Positions 6,132 through 6,220 of a stretch of DNA of 6,220 nucleotides are shown piece by piece. The stretch is from Crocinitomicaceae bacterium (GTDB lineage Bacteria > Bacteroidota > Bacteroidia > Flavobacteriales_D > Crocinitomicaceae), in NCBI GenBank assembly GCA_024643585.1, contig JAHEMP010000145.1, positions 1 through 6,220 of the forward strand, given 5' to 3'. The notes below the pieces were generated by a model. It was not told where the DNA came from. It saw nothing but the letters and a program-made list of their open reading frames with translations, and did not search any database. Position 1 is the first letter of the stretch, and the number at the start of each line of letters is the position of its first letter. The position numbers and the translations under genes are program-made.

Positions 6132-6220
6132 TTCTCGCCTACAATTGAAGAACTGAAATATTGGCTGAATCTTATTTTTTTATTACCTTTCCGATAGAAC
6201 TATTTTACCTTCGCAAACAG

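Noticed and set aside
6206..6213. TACCTTCG as a plus-strand promoter box
   Set aside because: One mismatch to TAnnTTTG and no TTG 17-23 bases upstream; the gene it would serve is outside the window.

Overview
The window looks like a chromosomal segment from a Flavobacterium-like member of the Bacteroidota. The evidence is strongly A+T-rich DNA (only 8 G/C in the 60 bases 1981-2040), no Shine-Dalgarno motifs before the genes, several TTG/TTTG plus TAnnTTTG-type promoters, a SprB-type repeat in a large secreted surface protein, and a PorT-like outer-membrane barrel. No RNA gene, insertion sequence, CRISPR array or phage gene was seen.

Layout from left to right. (1) Positions 1-1671, minus strand: the first 557 codons of a large secreted surface protein whose 3' end lies outside the window. 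It has a signal peptide, an N-terminal domain of about 175 residues, two tandem Cys-rich modules of 104-107 residues, one SprB-like repeat and the start of a third Cys-rich module. (2) Positions 1672-2547: a long, very A+T-rich gene-free stretch. It holds a plausible promoter and a structured leader of about 227 nt for the surface protein, plus several inverted repeats. (3) Positions 2548-2913, minus: a small MerR-type regulator with a TTG start. It is divergent from (4) positions 2962-3648, plus: a secreted NlpC/P60 cell-wall hydrolase. A consensus Bacteroidota promoter sits in the 48 bp between them and leaves almost no 5' leader for the hydrolase. (5) Positions 3649-3816: two hairpin terminators, one for each of the converging genes. 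(6) Positions 5315-6007 then 3817-5292, both minus: a predicted outer-membrane beta-barrel followed 22 bp later by a 491-residue secreted protein of unknown function, probably one operon. (7) Positions 6050-6220: the upstream region of that operon.

All complete genes except the regulator encode exported envelope proteins. There is no evidence that the three blocks (adhesin, MerR/NlpC, barrel/secreted protein) form one system. No clearly new multi-gene system was found. The most interesting points are the mutually exclusive hairpins in the putative adhesin leader, the Cys-rich surface module, the near-leaderless hydrolase promoter, and the uncharacterised barrel plus secreted-protein pair.
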